Below are positions 24,741-31,639 of a DNA stretch of 46,932 bases, one piece after another. This stretch comes from Collinsella aerofaciens. GTDB taxonomy: Bacteria > Actinomycetota > Coriobacteriia > Coriobacteriales > Coriobacteriaceae. Made by a program: the position numbers and the translations under genes. Under the pieces are notes generated by a model. That model was not told the DNA's origin. It was given only the letters and a program-made list of their open reading frames with translations, and did not search any database. Numbering within the stretch: position 1 is the first letter of the stretch; the number at the start of each line of letters is the position of its first letter. The stretch is taken from the NCBI RefSeq assembly GCF_028207065.1, contig NZ_JAQLFP010000010.1, positions 21,965-68,896 on the forward strand. Reading direction: 5' to 3'.

Positions 24741-24772
24741 CCCGGGGAAAGCGGTTAGACGCTTGGTCGCGA

Positions 24773-25606
24773 CTAGGCCAGGATGCCGGCCGCGGAGAGG
24801 GCGATGCCGCCCACGATGGCGATCACGAGAAGCCAACCGGTGTTGACGTTCTTCTTGATGAGCCAGTACATAAGGCCGGTGAGGCCGAGGGAGATCATCT
24901 GGGGCATCATGCCGTCCAGGATGTCCTGAATCACGACGGTGCCCTCAGCGAACTGCAGCGGGGTGGTGGCGCCGATCAGCGTAGCGATCATGCCGCCCAC
25001 GGACATAAGACCCACGATGCCGCAGACATACATGAGCTTCTCCATGAGGTCGCCGCCCTGGAGCTTGCTCAGGTACTCGTGGCCGCCCTGATAGCCGATC
25101 TTGGCTGCGAACCACGTGATCAGCACAGAGGGCACGATGGAGATGAGCATGGCCAGGATCGGGCCCATGATGGAGCCCTGCTGAGCCAGCTGAACACCCA
25201 GGCCAAAGGCGATAACGCGGATGGTGCCCTGGAAGAAGGAGTCACCGATGCCGGAAAGCGGACCCATAAGGGAGGTCTTGACCGCGTTGATCGAATCGGG
25301 GTCGAAGTTCTCGGGATCCTTGGCGTACTCTTCCTCCATGGAGGCGGCGAGGCCCAGGATGAAAGCGCTCGTCTGCGGGGTGCAGTTGTAGAACGCCATG
25401 TGACGGTGGTAAGCCTCTTTCTTAGCAGCGAGCTGCTTGGGGTCGGACTCGTCCGGATAGAGGCGATCGAGCGTGGGAACCATGCCGTAGAGGAAGCCCA
25501 TGTTCATCTGACGCTCGTAGTTCCAAGAGGCCTGGATGGCCCAGGAGCGCCAGAAGAACTGGCTGACCTTCTTGTTCAGGGACACGTCCTTGGTTGCGGT
25601 TGCCAT
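24773..25606 (-). CDS. PTS mannose/fructose/sorbose-family EIID component
   Basis: EIID membrane subunit (277 residues) with the family blocks SWNYERQMNMGFLYGMVP, RHMAFYNCTPQT, MGPLSGIGDSFFQGTIR and C-terminal helices ending AGILA. The ATG at 25606 follows AGGAGGAACAC; the longer frame to 25723 lies inside the EIIC gene and lacks a ribosome-binding site. It is 13 bp downstream of the EIIC gene. Codon use is strongly GC-rich, unlike the EIID gene of the first locus. Confidence 0.94.
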   Translation of the reverse strand: MATATKDVSLNKKVSQFFWRSWAIQASWNYERQMNMGFLYGMVPTLDRLYPDESDPKQLAAKKEAYHRHMAFYNCTPQTSAFILGLAASMEEEYAKDPENFDPDSINAVKTSLMGPLSGIGDSFFQGTIRVIAFGLGVQLAQQGSIMGPILAMLISIVPSVLITWFAAKIGYQGGHEYLSKLQGGDLMEKLMYVCGIVGLMSVGGMIATLIGATTPLQFAEGTVVIQDILDGMMPQMISLGLTGLMYWLIKKNVNTGWLLVIAIVGGIALSAAGILA

Positions 25607-25619
25607 AGTGTGTTCCTCC

Positions 25620-26414
25620 TTAGTCTTCGTCGTCTTCGAGCGGATCGTAGTCGGAATCGACACCGGCGGCTGCATGGGAACCGTTGAACTTGAAGCCCAT
25701 GAAGACGACAGCCAGGCACACACCGATCAGAGCGACCGCGATGACGGACAGGTTGAGGTAAGCGGCGAGCAGGAAACCGATGAACAGGAACGGAGTCATA
25801 CCCTTCTTGATCATCATGGTGAGCAGCAGGGCCAAACCGTAGGCGGTCATGATCTTGGTCGAAACGTTAAGACCAGTGGACAGCCACTCGGGAACCATGT
25901 TGACGATGGCCTGAACCAGGTCGGTGCCAACAAAGACGGCGAGGAAGATCGGCAGGAAGTACATGACGGCGTACAGACCGGAGCCGGCGCAGATGTGCAT
26001 GCGATAGGCGGTCTTGAACTTTCCGTTATCGATCGCGCTATCTGCCACATGGGTGAGGGCGGCGATGATGGAACGGAACACGATGCCGAGGAGCTGACCC
26101 AGGACGGCGACCGGGATGGCGATCGTCATGGCGGTCTCGGCGGAAGCATCGGTCAGGCACGCAAAGGCAGCGGCCACGATGCCGCCCAGGACCATATCGG
26201 GCGGAACGGCGGCGCCGACCTGCACCAGGCCCATGGACACGAGCTCGACGGCGGCACCGACGGCAAGGCCGGTGGGCACATCGCCCAGCAGCAGACCGAC
26301 GAGCGTAGCGCCAACGAGGGGCTGCTCGAAGTTAAGACGACCGAGCAGGCGGGAGTCCCACATGCAGAACACGCCGACGAGGCCGACGAGCACCGCACTG
26401 ATGAACGTATTCAT
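25620..26414 (-). CDS. PTS mannose/fructose/sorbose-family EIIC component
   Basis: EIIC membrane subunit (264 residues) with the GAAVPPDMVLGGIVAAAFAC motif near residues 88-107 and about seven hydrophobic helices. It ends in an acidic DYDPLEDDED tail, like the other EIIC here. The ATG at 26414 follows AGGAGAAGGGT. It lies 36 bp after the EIIAB gene and 13 bp before EIID. Confidence 0.94.
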   Translation of the reverse strand: MNTFISAVLVGLVGVFCMWDSRLLGRLNFEQPLVGATLVGLLLGDVPTGLAVGAAVELVSMGLVQVGAAVPPDMVLGGIVAAAFACLTDASAETAMTIAIPVAVLGQLLGIVFRSIIAALTHVADSAIDNGKFKTAYRMHICAGSGLYAVMYFLPIFLAVFVGTDLVQAIVNMVPEWLSTGLNVSTKIMTAYGLALLLTMMIKKGMTPFLFIGFLLAAYLNLSVIAVALIGVCLAVVFMGFKFNGSHAAAGVDSDYDPLEDDED

Positions 26415-26450
26415 ACCCTTCTCCTTTCAGTCAGGCAAAAGCCTGGTTGA

Positions 26451-27374
26451 TTACAGCTTGGCGTCGATGTCGACGCTCTGATACGTAGGGGTCTGCTGGA
26501 CATAGAGCTTAATGCCCATGTCGAGCAGCTGGTTGACGTCGGCCTTCTGGGTGGCGTCGAAGAAGACGGAGCTGTCCTTGCCGCCGACCTGTTCGGCACC
26601 GTCGTGGTTGGCGGTGGCGCCCAGGTTGATGGCGTCGAGCTTGTAGCCCTGGCAGAACTGCAGCATCTCGGCAGTGTTGCCAAAGACGAACATGACGCGC
26701 TCGCCGAGGGTGTTGAGCTTGTCCATCTTGGCGAGGGCACGCTCGACGGTGAAGACGTTCAGGCGCACGCCCTGGGGCTTGGCCAGCTTAAGAGCGCCCT
26801 TCTTGATGTCATCGTTGGCGGCAGCGTTGTCGACGACGATGATGCGCTCGGCCTGAACCTTGGTGGTCCAGGTAAAGACGACCTGGCCGTGCAGCAGACG
26901 GTAGTCAAGACGTGCGAGGACGATCTTGGCGGGACCGGAGCTGTGACGGGACGCCTTGGCCTTCTTGGCGGGAGCCGCGGCGACCTCGACCGGTGCGTTG
27001 GGGTTGGTCAGACCGGTGCGGGCCTCGTTGATGAGGGCCGCGAGCTCGGCACCCTTGACGGGGGCGGGGCTCATAGCGAGCGTCAGTGCCAGCGGAATGT
27101 TGAAACCGCTGACAACCGTGAACTTCGTGCCGTTCTTGGAAAGCTCGACCATGCTGTTGTTGACCGAGCTGCCGAGCATATCGGTCAGCACATAGACGGT
27201 GTCGTCCGCGTTGAACGTGGCGATCATGGCGTCCACCTTATTGGTGATGGGCTCCTTGTCGTCACGAGCAAGCGACACGACGTGGACGTTCGACACGTCG
27301 CCGAGAACCATCTCGAGCGTGTCTTTGGCGCCTGCGGCCAGGCCGCCATGAGATGCGAGAATGATCTGATTCAT
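26451..27374 (-). CDS. PTS mannose-family EIIAB fusion protein
   Basis: A 307-residue cytoplasmic protein made of EIIA (residues 1 to about 125; phospho-His9 in ILASHGGLA; LTDMLGSSVNNS near 63-74), an Ala/Pro/Lys-rich linker (about 126-148) and EIIB (149-307; phospho-His162 in RLDYRLLHGQV). This is the ManX-like arrangement, in contrast to the separate EIIA and EIIB of the first locus. GGAGGAGGCAAG precedes the ATG at 27374. It is the first gene of the operon and its promoter overlaps a TATAACGT-type site. Confidence 0.95.
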   Translation of the reverse strand: MNQIILASHGGLAAGAKDTLEMVLGDVSNVHVVSLARDDKEPITNKVDAMIATFNADDTVYVLTDMLGSSVNNSMVELSKNGTKFTVVSGFNIPLALTLAMSPAPVKGAELAALINEARTGLTNPNAPVEVAAAPAKKAKASRHSSGPAKIVLARLDYRLLHGQVVFTWTTKVQAERIIVVDNAAANDDIKKGALKLAKPQGVRLNVFTVERALAKMDKLNTLGERVMFVFGNTAEMLQFCQGYKLDAINLGATANHDGAEQVGGKDSSVFFDATQKADVNQLLDMGIKLYVQQTPTYQSVDIDAKL

Positions 27375-27400
27375 CTTGCCTCCTCCTTTTCGTTATGGTC

Positions 27401-27424
27401 ATTATAACGTCTTATACGTTGCTT
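27401..27424 (-). promoter_or_regulatory. Promoter -10 and operator-like site of the second PTS operon
   Basis: The minus strand has a perfect TATAAT (27401-27406) about 27 bp before the start codon. It overlaps ATTATAACGTCTTATACGTT (27401-27420, plus strand), two tandem copies of the half-site seen at other SIS/PTS promoters. No good -35 box is visible. Confidence 0.55.
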
Positions 27425-27578
27425 ATTTTGCTAATTAGTATATAAACCGTTCGCGGGTGAAAAACGACCGTTGGCGGGTTTAACGCAATCGAAACGATGG
27501 TCTTGGGTAGGTCGGCGCTGGCTAGGCACCGCCCGGCCAAACGCCGGGCGCTACCTGCTCAAACACTCCGCCAATCCC

Positions 27579-28661
27579 CTATCGCACGAAGTACCAGGGG
27601 CTTTCCTGCACGGTGGGCTCCAGCGTAATGCCCGTGCGCTCGCGGAACAGATCCATGTCCTGCGATTTCTCCGTCCACCACGCGTTGGGCTTAAAGGTCA
27701 TGCTCTCAATGACATGGTCGACAAACACACTGTTGCGCAGCTTGGAAAAGTCGGTGTTCATGATCACGATGGACGCGAGCACCAAAACGATGCCCAGAAC
27801 CTTGATCGTACCGGCGGGCTCGGCGTAGACACCAATGCCCAGCAGCACGGTGACGACCGTCTCGAATGACATTACGACGGGAACTTTCGACGTCTCGAGC
27901 CCCATGGACAGACCCTGCATATATAAGACATAGGCCACGGCTGTGGGGATGAGTCCAAAGCCAAGGAACAGCAGCAGCAGCTGTGGCGACATTGCTGCGG
28001 CGACATCTGGCCACGGAGCCGCGATAGCCGCCATAACCGCACCGCCAAAAACAAGGCCCCAAAACGTGACAGCCAGCGGGTGGACCGTCTTGGTTGCTAT
28101 CCGGCTAAACACCGCGAGCGACGCGCCACAAAAGCCCGCAATCACGCCCGACGTGACGCCCCAAACCGAAAAATGAAAACCGGAAAGGTCGCCATCGGTC
28201 ACTGCAAGTACACAGCCACCGATGTTAAAAGCGATGGCAACGAGCTTGTTGGGAGTCACATCCTCGCGATAAAGTACGCGACCGAGCATGACGCCAAACA
28301 CCGGCGAGGTGTAAAGCAGCACCGAGGCCGTGGACATGCCCACCTCGCCCATGCACTCGTAATAAAGCGTGTTAGCGGTGGCGAGGCCGATAATGCCAAG
28401 AAGCGCACAAGGAACAAGCTCTTTAGGACTTGCCTTGAACAGTGCCAGGGGACCCGATGCCTTTCCCTCACGAGCACCTCCCTGGCAACCCATGAATGCC
28501 AAGACCGGAGCCATTAAGACGGCACCCGACAACAAGCGAAAGGCAGCCATACTCTGGGACGTAACGCCCATGGCCGAGATGCCGTTTACAAAGATTCCGA
28601 TGCTGCCCCACATGAGCGCGGCGATCAGCACCAGCACATAGCCCAGATTGCTTTTCTTCAA
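27579..28661 (-). CDS. EamA/DMT-family transporter (probable metabolite exporter)
   Basis: Inner-membrane protein of about 360 residues with ten hydrophobic helices in two EamA repeats (first GYVLVLIAALMWGSIGIFVNG, second starting near FSVWGVTSGVIAGFCG). It has an unusual soluble C-terminal extension of about 60 residues after the last helix. The frame is open to a GTG at 28697, but GAGGAGG lies 5-6 nt before a TTG at 28661, which I take as the start. DMT proteins often export amino acids. Its promoter has the operator-like motif shared with the PTS loci, so it may export an amino acid freed from glycated substrates; that role is inference. Confidence 0.82.
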   Translation of the reverse strand: MKKSNLGYVLVLIAALMWGSIGIFVNGISAMGVTSQSMAAFRLLSGAVLMAPVLAFMGCQGGAREGKASGPLALFKASPKELVPCALLGIIGLATANTLYYECMGEVGMSTASVLLYTSPVFGVMLGRVLYREDVTPNKLVAIAFNIGGCVLAVTDGDLSGFHFSVWGVTSGVIAGFCGASLAVFSRIATKTVHPLAVTFWGLVFGGAVMAAIAAPWPDVAAAMSPQLLLLFLGFGLIPTAVAYVLYMQGLSMGLETSKVPVVMSFETVVTVLLGIGVYAEPAGTIKVLGIVLVLASIVIMNTDFSKLRNSVFVDHVIESMTFKPNAWWTEKSQDMDLFRERTGITLEPTVQESPWYFVR

Positions 28662-28701
28662 CGCAGCCTCCTCGGTATTGTTTCCAATATGTTTCACACT
28701 A

Positions 28702-28717
28702 CGTTATAGTCGTTATA
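28702..28717. promoter_or_regulatory. Tandem CGTTATA operator-like site
   Basis: CGTTATA occurs at 28702-28708 and 28711-28717, about 40 bp upstream of the preferred EamA start. It is the same half-site as at 5645, 7369, 8781, 21370 and 27401. Confidence 0.5.
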
Positions 28718-28800
28718 TACATTTTTCAAGGCACAAATCGGCAGACGGGAAAATCTGCTTTTCCGCTACAACCCATTAGTGCAAAGAGGCCAGGTTCATA

Positions 28801-28842
28801 TGCACCAACTTGGTGCAAAGTAACCTGTCCCCAATGCACCAA
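28801..28842. repeat. REP-like palindrome cluster with GGGGACAGG core
   Basis: TGCACCAAC-TTGGTGCA is an almost perfect palindrome (28801-28817); TTGGTGCA pairs again with TGCACCAA at 28835-28842. Between them CCTGTCCCC is the complement of the GGGGACAGG core. Confidence 0.6.
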
Positions 28843-28880
28843 CCCCTTAACAAACACGACGACGCCGACGTTTTGGCAAC

Positions 28881-29028
28881 GTCAGCGAGCGCCCGTCATT
28901 TGAGCCAAGGTGCCGTGAGATGAAAAGGCGCTGACCTTCTGGTCGCGCCTTTGAAATTGAACGGCAGATTGGCCAAATGCCGGGCGCGCAGCGTCGAGCC
29001 GTTACGCCGTTCGGTAGAACGGCGTAAC
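28881..29028. repeat. Structured repeat, copy 2 (candidate structured RNA or complex REP)
   Basis: Same plan as 20421-20614: GTCAGCGA, outer stem (28889-28902 with 28974-28987, one mismatch), AAGG, middle stem TGCCGT/ACGGCA (28911-28916 with 28961-28966), inner stem AAAGGCGC/GCGCCTTT (28924-28952), GATT, then GCAGCGTCG and a 12-bp hairpin (29001-29028) that touches the stop codon of the SIS gene. Stem bases differ from copy 1 but stay paired. Confidence 0.65.
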
Positions 29029-30020
29029 TAGTAGTCCAGCTTCCACATGTAGCGGCGCGTCATGTAGTCCTTGTGAGTGACGGCAGAAAGCGCGCGCATA
29101 TACACGTTGTTGAGGATCGGCGCAAAGATCAGGTGGTTGAAGTATTCGCTCACGCTGTCCTTGATGTCGTTGAGGCCGAGCTCCTTGGCGTCGAGCTGAT
29201 AGACGCGCTCGCCACCGTACTGGTTGACGAAGCGGATGCCGCGCTCGTCGTTGCAGCGGCTGCGGCCGACGCTGATGAGCTGGAACAGCGAAGTGCGCTT
29301 GTCCAGGATCTCGAAGGGGCCGTGGAAGAAGTCACAGGTGTTGATGGTGCAGGAGTCGATCTGCAGCATCTCCTGCACGTTGCAGATGCTAAAGACGTAG
29401 GCGGCACCAAAGAGCGGACCCTGAGCCATGACGTTGATGCAGGGCTTGTCGGCGTTCTGCTCGGCCCACTTGGCGGCGAGCGGACGGGTGTACTCGACGG
29501 CCTTGCGATAGATGGGGTCAACCAGGTCGAAGGCGGCCATAGCGGTCTCGTACTCGGCATAGCCCTCGGTCTGCTGCGTGAGTTCCATGGCGATCATGGT
29601 CACGACGGCGGAGTTGGTACGGCCCATGCAGGACTCGTCGACGGCCAGGCTGTCATACTGGATCTTGTAGTCGCAGACCTCGGTGAGGCCGGACTCGTCA
29701 ACATAGATGGCGATGGTACTGGCGCCGTGGTCCTTGGCGACCTGGGCGGCGACGATGGTCTCCTTGGTGCCGCGCATGGACACGACGACGGCCAGGGTGT
29801 TCTCGTTAACGTAGGCGGGGGTTGCGTGCACGAACTCGTTGCTGGTGTAGCTGGAGCTCACGACCTGCGTGGCCTCGTGCTCCATAAAGTACTGGGCAGG
29901 ATAGTTGCCGCCGTTGGATCCGCCGGCGCCAATCCACACGACGCGCTTGATGCCGCCCTTGTCTGCCTTGTCAGCCAAAACCTGGGAGACGACATCCTTA
30001 ACCTGTTCCTGAGTAGTCAT
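29028..30020 (-). CDS. SIS-domain deglycase, FrlB-like, divergent from GntR
   Basis: A 330-residue SIS protein. The phosphate loop is SMRGTK (81-86). E217 (QEMLQ) and H233 (CDFFHGPFE) keep the 16-residue spacing, but the usual Trp three residues after the Glu is Gln and the Glu three before the His is Asp, so substrate or kinetics may differ. The tail MTRRYMWKLDY matches the SIS protein at 23591. No transporter is adjacent. Start at ATG 30020; transcription diverges from the GntR gene across a 205-bp gap with two matching operator-like repeats. Confidence 0.87.
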   Translation of the reverse strand: MTTQEQVKDVVSQVLADKADKGGIKRVVWIGAGGSNGGNYPAQYFMEHEATQVVSSSYTSNEFVHATPAYVNENTLAVVVSMRGTKETIVAAQVAKDHGASTIAIYVDESGLTEVCDYKIQYDSLAVDESCMGRTNSAVVTMIAMELTQQTEGYAEYETAMAAFDLVDPIYRKAVEYTRPLAAKWAEQNADKPCINVMAQGPLFGAAYVFSICNVQEMLQIDSCTINTCDFFHGPFEILDKRTSLFQLISVGRSRCNDERGIRFVNQYGGERVYQLDAKELGLNDIKDSVSEYFNHLIFAPILNNVYMRALSAVTHKDYMTRRYMWKLDY

Positions 30021-30058
30021 CGTGCATCAGCCTTTCTTCTCGTTTGATGCTCTCGATG

Positions 30059-30219
30059 GCATACAAGTTACATACATGTTTTGGCTATGTCGACTAGTTG
30101 TATGCTATATTTGTCTTAGAAATTATGCTGGTAAGGTTTTCGATGACTCGTTACCAGCAGTTTTATTGTTGTATTGGATACATGCTTGATTAGGCAAGCA
30201 TACAAGTTAGATACAGGTT
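30059..30219. promoter_or_regulatory. Divergent regulatory region with repeated GCATACAAGTTA sites
   Basis: GCATACAAGTTACATACA (30059-30076) and GCATACAAGTTAGATACA (30198-30215) are direct repeats at the two ends of the region; AGTTGTATGC near 30096 is an inverted half-site. One copy lies near the SIS start, the other overlaps the GntR ribosome-binding region, so one repressor could control both genes. Confidence 0.6.
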
Positions 30220-30225
30220 AGTCGT

Positions 30226-30948
30226 ATGAGCGCTTCATCTAAAAAGAAACTGACCCAATACGAGCGTCTGGCGAGCACGCTGCGCGACCGCATCGCCGCC
30301 GGCACCTACGCCCGTGGAGACAAGCTGCCGTCCGAGATGGAGCTCATGGACGAATCGGGGCTGTCGCGCAGCACCGTGCGCCACGCCCTTAAGGTGCTCG
30401 TCGATGAGGGCCTGCTTCGCACCGAGCGCGGGCGCGGTGCCTTTGTGGCCGACACGCCGGCGCTCCACGAGAACAACCTGGTGTTTTCGAGCTACACGGC
30501 ACAGGTACAGGGTCAGGGCATGAAGCCCACCACGCGTACCGTGGACTCGGGCTTTGCCAAGGCAACGGGCAGCGTGGCCAAGTTCTTTGACGCTACCGTG
30601 GGCAGCAAGCTCGTCAAACTTGTCCGTCTGCGTTATCTGGACGATGCGCCACTGTGCCTGGAGACCACCTATTTGCCGCCAAGCTTTGGATCGCTCATCG
30701 ATCGCGATATCAACGGTTCGCTCTACGCCACGCTGCGCCAAGAATTCCATCGCGCGCCGGCACAGGGGCATAAGACCTTTGAGGTGTGCTATGCCTCGCA
30801 AAACGAGGCGTTTTTGCTCAACGTTGAGCGTGGGCAGGCGCTGATCTTGATCACTGACTACGTCTACGACACCGACGGCCGCCCGCTCCATGTCTCCAAG
30901 CGCATCCAACGCACCGACCGCGCCAAATACACCGAGCCCATCGGCTAA
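30226..30948 (+). CDS. GntR-family (HutC subfamily) transcriptional regulator
   Basis: A 240-residue regulator with the winged-helix domain at about 9-76 (QYERLASTLRDRIAAG, SGLSRSTVRHALKVL, GRGAFV) and a UTRA domain after it. It is the only GntR of the window on the plus strand and diverges from the SIS deglycase gene, the usual layout for a regulator and its target. The ATG at 30226 has a weak ribosome-binding site (AGGTTAG). A REP-like palindrome begins at its stop codon. Confidence 0.9.
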   Translation: MSASSKKKLTQYERLASTLRDRIAAGTYARGDKLPSEMELMDESGLSRSTVRHALKVLVDEGLLRTERGRGAFVADTPALHENNLVFSSYTAQVQGQGMKPTTRTVDSGFAKATGSVAKFFDATVGSKLVKLVRLRYLDDAPLCLETTYLPPSFGSLIDRDINGSLYATLRQEFHRAPAQGHKTFEVCYASQNEAFLLNVERGQALILITDYVYDTDGRPLHVSKRIQRTDRAKYTEPIG

Positions 30949-30983
30949 CCACCACAATGGGGACAGACGCCTCCGTGGTGGTT
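30947..30983. repeat. REP-like palindrome with GGGGACAG core
   Basis: AACCACCAC and GTGGTGGTT are 9-bp arms around a GGGGACAG-containing interior; it separates the convergent GntR and acetyltransferase genes. Confidence 0.6.
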
Positions 30984-31565
30984 TTAGGCGGGAAGGTCGG
31001 GGAACCAGGTTGGTTTGGACTGGTTGGGGGTGCGCTCGGCCAGGACCAGCTCCATCCAGCACATGTCGTACCAGCGGCCGAACTTTTGGGCACAGCGGTC
31101 GAAAGCACCCACCAAGCGATATCCCATATGGGCATGGAAGTCCTGGCTGTTGTGCGTTAGATACTCGTCGTCCTTGTCGTGCGGCACGGCGATGAGCGCG
31201 CACATGTTGGTGATGCCCATCGCGATCAGGCACTGCTTGAGCGCATCGTGCAGCTTGCGGCCCAGCCCGCCGTGGCGCACGTCGCGTGCCAGGTAAATCG
31301 ACGTCTCGACCGACCAGTCATAGGCCTCGCGGTTGTTGAGCGGGCTCACATAGGCATAGCCTACCGGAAGCCCGTCCAGCTCCATCACCAAATACGGGTA
31401 GCGCTTGAGCGTACGCTCGATGCGCCCGGCGAACTCCTCAACGCTCGGCACCTCGTATTCGCAGGTAATCGCCGTCTTGAGCACATACGGCTCATAAATG
31501 GCAAGCAATGCCGGCGCATCATCGGGCGTCGCCAGGCGAATCGTCGGCTCGGACATCTTGGCCAT
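30984..31565 (-). CDS. GNAT-family N-acetyltransferase (phosphinothricin acetyltransferase-like)
   Basis: A 193-residue acetyltransferase with the typical N-terminal IRLATPDDAPALLAIYEPYV, the RIERTLKRYPYLVMELDG and GYAYVSPLNNREAYDWSVE blocks, an acetyl-CoA loop in RHGGLGRKLHDAL, and FHAHMGYRLVGAF. This pattern is that of PAT/YncA-like enzymes that acetylate small amines or amino-acid analogues. The actual substrate is unknown. The ATG at 31565 follows AGAGGGG. It lies downstream of the threonine aldolase, separated by a terminator hairpin. Confidence 0.88.
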   Translation of the reverse strand: MAKMSEPTIRLATPDDAPALLAIYEPYVLKTAITCEYEVPSVEEFAGRIERTLKRYPYLVMELDGLPVGYAYVSPLNNREAYDWSVETSIYLARDVRHGGLGRKLHDALKQCLIAMGITNMCALIAVPHDKDDEYLTHNSQDFHAHMGYRLVGAFDRCAQKFGRWYDMCWMELVLAERTPNQSKPTWFPDLPA

Positions 31566-31577
31566 ACAGCCCCTCTC

Positions 31578-31622
31578 AAAAGCAAAGGCCGCCTTGCGCC
31601 AAACCCAGGCGCAAGGCGGCCC
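31578..31622 (-). terminator. Terminator of the threonine aldolase gene
   Basis: GGCCGCCTTGCGCC and its 14-bp complement (31587-31600 and 31608-31621) with a 7-nt loop, followed on the minus strand by TTTGCTTTT. Confidence 0.8.
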
Positions 31623-31639
31623 CTCGTCATTACATCAAC

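Noticed and set aside
28662..28697. GTG start for the EamA gene at 28697
   Set aside because: It lies close to the operator-like repeat with no ribosome-binding site, while TTG at 28661 has GAGGAGG at good spacing. I keep it as an alternative.
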